NCBI GenBank assembly: GCA_905373785.1
Contig: CAJPUK010000039.1
Span: 1-16,412, forward strand
Length of the DNA stretch: 16,412 bases
Direction: 5' to 3'
Origin: an uncultured Johnsonella sp.
GTDB taxonomy: Bacteria > Bacillota > Clostridia > Lachnospirales > Lachnospiraceae
In this document: in pieces, positions 15,736 through 16,412 of the stretch
How the letters are laid out: each line of letters opens with the position of its first letter
Position numbering within the stretch: the first letter of the stretch is position 1
Translations under genes and position numbers: made by a program
Notes under the pieces: generated by a model
Told to the model about the DNA's origin: nothing
The model's input: only the letters and a program-made list of their open reading frames with translations
Databases searched by the model: none

Positions 15736-15766
15736 AGTAAATATTAAATTTAATAAAATATTTACT
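15736..15766. repeat. 10-bp perfect inverted repeat at the toxin-antitoxin promoter
   Basis: AGTAAATATT (15736-15745) and AATATTTACT (15757-15766) form a perfect dyad around an 11-bp AT-only centre. The right arm covers the -35 element. Ribbon-helix-helix antitoxins bind such palindromes, so this is a candidate operator for autorepression. Confidence 0.6.
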
Positions 15767-15789
15767 TTGTTTACTTAGTGATTTATACT
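15761..15789 (+). promoter_or_regulatory. Promoter of the toxin-antitoxin operon
   Basis: TTTACT (15761-15766) and TATACT (15784-15789) are spaced 17 nt apart and match the -35/-10 consensus at 4/6 and 5/6 positions. Both elements lie within or against inverted repeats, as expected for an autoregulated addiction module. Confidence 0.5.
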
Positions 15790-15810
15790 TAGTATGCAAA
15801 TTAAACTAAG
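15773..15810. promoter_or_regulatory. CTTAGT operator repeats
   Basis: ACTTAGT occurs twice in direct orientation (15773-15779 and 15787-15793). CTTAGT (15788-15793) is repeated in inverted form as ACTAAG (15805-15810) around another 11-bp spacer. The second copy overlaps the -10. A likely second operator for the antitoxin or the antitoxin-toxin complex. Confidence 0.45.
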
Positions 15811-15831
15811 CAGTAAAAAGGATGAAGATTT

Positions 15832-16089
15832 ATGGATAAAAAAAACACAGTAACCTGTTCATTTATATTAGACAAAGATATATATAATAATTATAAGAGT
15901 ATTGTTGTCAAAAATAATAGTAATGTCAAAGGAGATCTGGTAAGACATATGCTTGATGTCATAAAATACCAGACAACAAATAAAGATACTATTGAAGCCT
16001 TAAAAGAAGTTGAAGCATTAAAAGCGAATCCCGATAAAAAAACTTATAATTCATTTAGTGAAATTCTAGCGGAGCCGGAGGATGAATAA
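15832..16089 (+). CDS. RelB/DinJ-family antitoxin
   Basis: This 85-residue antitoxin neutralises the toxin encoded next to it and represses the operon. Residues 5-45 fit a ribbon-helix-helix DNA-binding fold (VTCSFILDKDIYNNYKSIVV, then a helix around KGDLVRHMLDVI). The C-terminal part, TIEALKEVEALKANPDKKTYNSFSEIL, is the typical RelB/DinJ toxin-wrapping tail. AAGGA at 15818-15822 is 9 nt before the ATG. Its stop overlaps the toxin start by 8 nt, so the toxin is made only after translation of the antitoxin, a common way to keep antitoxin in excess. Confidence 0.88.
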   Translation: MDKKNTVTCSFILDKDIYNNYKSIVVKNNSNVKGDLVRHMLDVIKYQTTNKDTIEALKEVEALKANPDKKTYNSFSEILAEPEDE

Positions 16090-16363
16090 GTATAAGATTG
16101 CTATAACAAAAAAGTTTAAAAAAGATTTGAAAACAGCTAAGATTCGAGGATATGATATTAATCTTATACAGCAGGTGGTAGATACAATTGCTTCAGGAAA
16201 AAAACTTGATGAAAAATATAAAGATCATGCACTTAATGGAATATACAAAGGTTGTAGAGAGTGTCATATAACACCTGACTGGCTGCTTATTTATGAGCTT
16301 ACCAAAGAGGAGTTAATACTTTATTTGACAAGAACCGGAACACACAGCGACCTTTTAGCTTAG
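16082..16363 (+). CDS. YafQ-family mRNA interferase toxin (RelE/ParE superfamily)
   Basis: YafQ toxins cut mRNA inside the ribosome A site and stop growth when the antitoxin is degraded. The 93 residues align well with E. coli YafQ. The block YKDHALNGIYKGCRECHITPDW contains His49, His62 and Asp66, and RTGTHSDL at the C-terminus contains His88; these correspond to the catalytic and binding residues His50, His63, Asp67 and His87 of E. coli. The second conserved run is LLIYEL. All active-site residues are present, so the toxin is probably functional. It overlaps the antitoxin gene by 8 nt, with a GGAGG ribosome binding site inside the antitoxin 3' end. Confidence 0.92.
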   Translation: MNKYKIAITKKFKKDLKTAKIRGYDINLIQQVVDTIASGKKLDEKYKDHALNGIYKGCRECHITPDWLLIYELTKEELILYLTRTGTHSDLLA

Positions 16364-16385
16364 CGTAAAAAAATTGTAGGAAAAA

Positions 16386-16412
16386 ATGATAAAAAAAATA
16401 AAGAGTTCCGAC
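16386..16412 (+). CDS. Possible start of a further gene, cut by the window end
   Basis: An ATG at 16386 opens a frame that stays open for nine codons to the end of the window (Met-Ile-Lys-Lys-Ile-Lys then Ser-Ser-Asp). AGGA at 16378-16381 sits 4 nt upstream. This is only a start signal and cannot be assigned a function. The A-rich setting makes chance starts common. Confidence 0.25.

Noticed and set aside
1..16412. CRISPR array, tRNA or rRNA genes, insertion sequences
   Set aside because: No regularly spaced repeats, no cloverleaf or rRNA-like runs, and no transposase reading frames were seen.

Overview
The window is low-GC, AT-rich DNA with strong AGGAGG-type ribosome binding sites. Every gene is on the + strand. 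The protein families point to a Firmicute of class Clostridia. The recG / rsmD / coaD / coiled-coil run and the radical SAM / DUF2344 / RNase G run are arrangements I associate with Lachnospiraceae. A Lachnoanaerobaculum-like genus would fit, but I cannot fix the genus.

Layout. 1-498 is non-coding: a long imperfect hairpin (40-97), a 12-bp palindrome (223-234), a terminator (306-347) and an extended -10 promoter candidate (349-357) ahead of recG. 499-5935 is a compact block: RecG helicase; a membrane-anchored L,D-transpeptidase-like protein that has lost its catalytic residues; RsmD (16S rRNA m2G methylase); CoaD (coenzyme A synthesis); and a coiled-coil protein. It ends at a clear terminator (5948-5988). 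6018-13392 is a second tightly packed block: RsmF-type rRNA m5C methylase, two adjacent S4-domain pseudouridine synthases (RsuA type and RluA type), RecU Holliday junction resolvase, a TIGR03960-type radical SAM protein, its DUF2344 partner and an RNase E/G-family enzyme. The last three genes are joined by two overlaps of exactly 11 nt each. 13393-15730 is a separate unit: a LysR-type regulator, a MetE-C-like (YxjG-type) methyltransferase and a strong terminator. 15731-16363 is a type II toxin-antitoxin operon (RelB/DinJ antitoxin, YafQ toxin) with an elaborate palindromic promoter. A possible further gene begins at 16386 and runs off the window.

How it fits together. Up to 13.4 kb the genes are housekeeping: rRNA modification and processing (RsmD, RsmF, two pseudouridine synthases, RNase G), recombination intermediates (RecG, RecU), and CoA synthesis. 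After that comes a probable methyl-transfer/sulfur gene with its own regulator, then a plasmid-like addiction module. Isoleucine codon use changes at the same boundary: ATA dominates in coaD, while ATT exceeds ATA in the LysR and YxjG genes. This suggests that the right end has a different history.

The most unusual items are the degenerate L,D-transpeptidase domain, the short RNase G that stops just before its expected zinc-link, and the 11-nt-overlap radical SAM/DUF2344/RNase G chain. I see no CRISPR array, tRNA, rRNA or insertion sequence, and no clear case for a wholly new defence or biosynthetic system.
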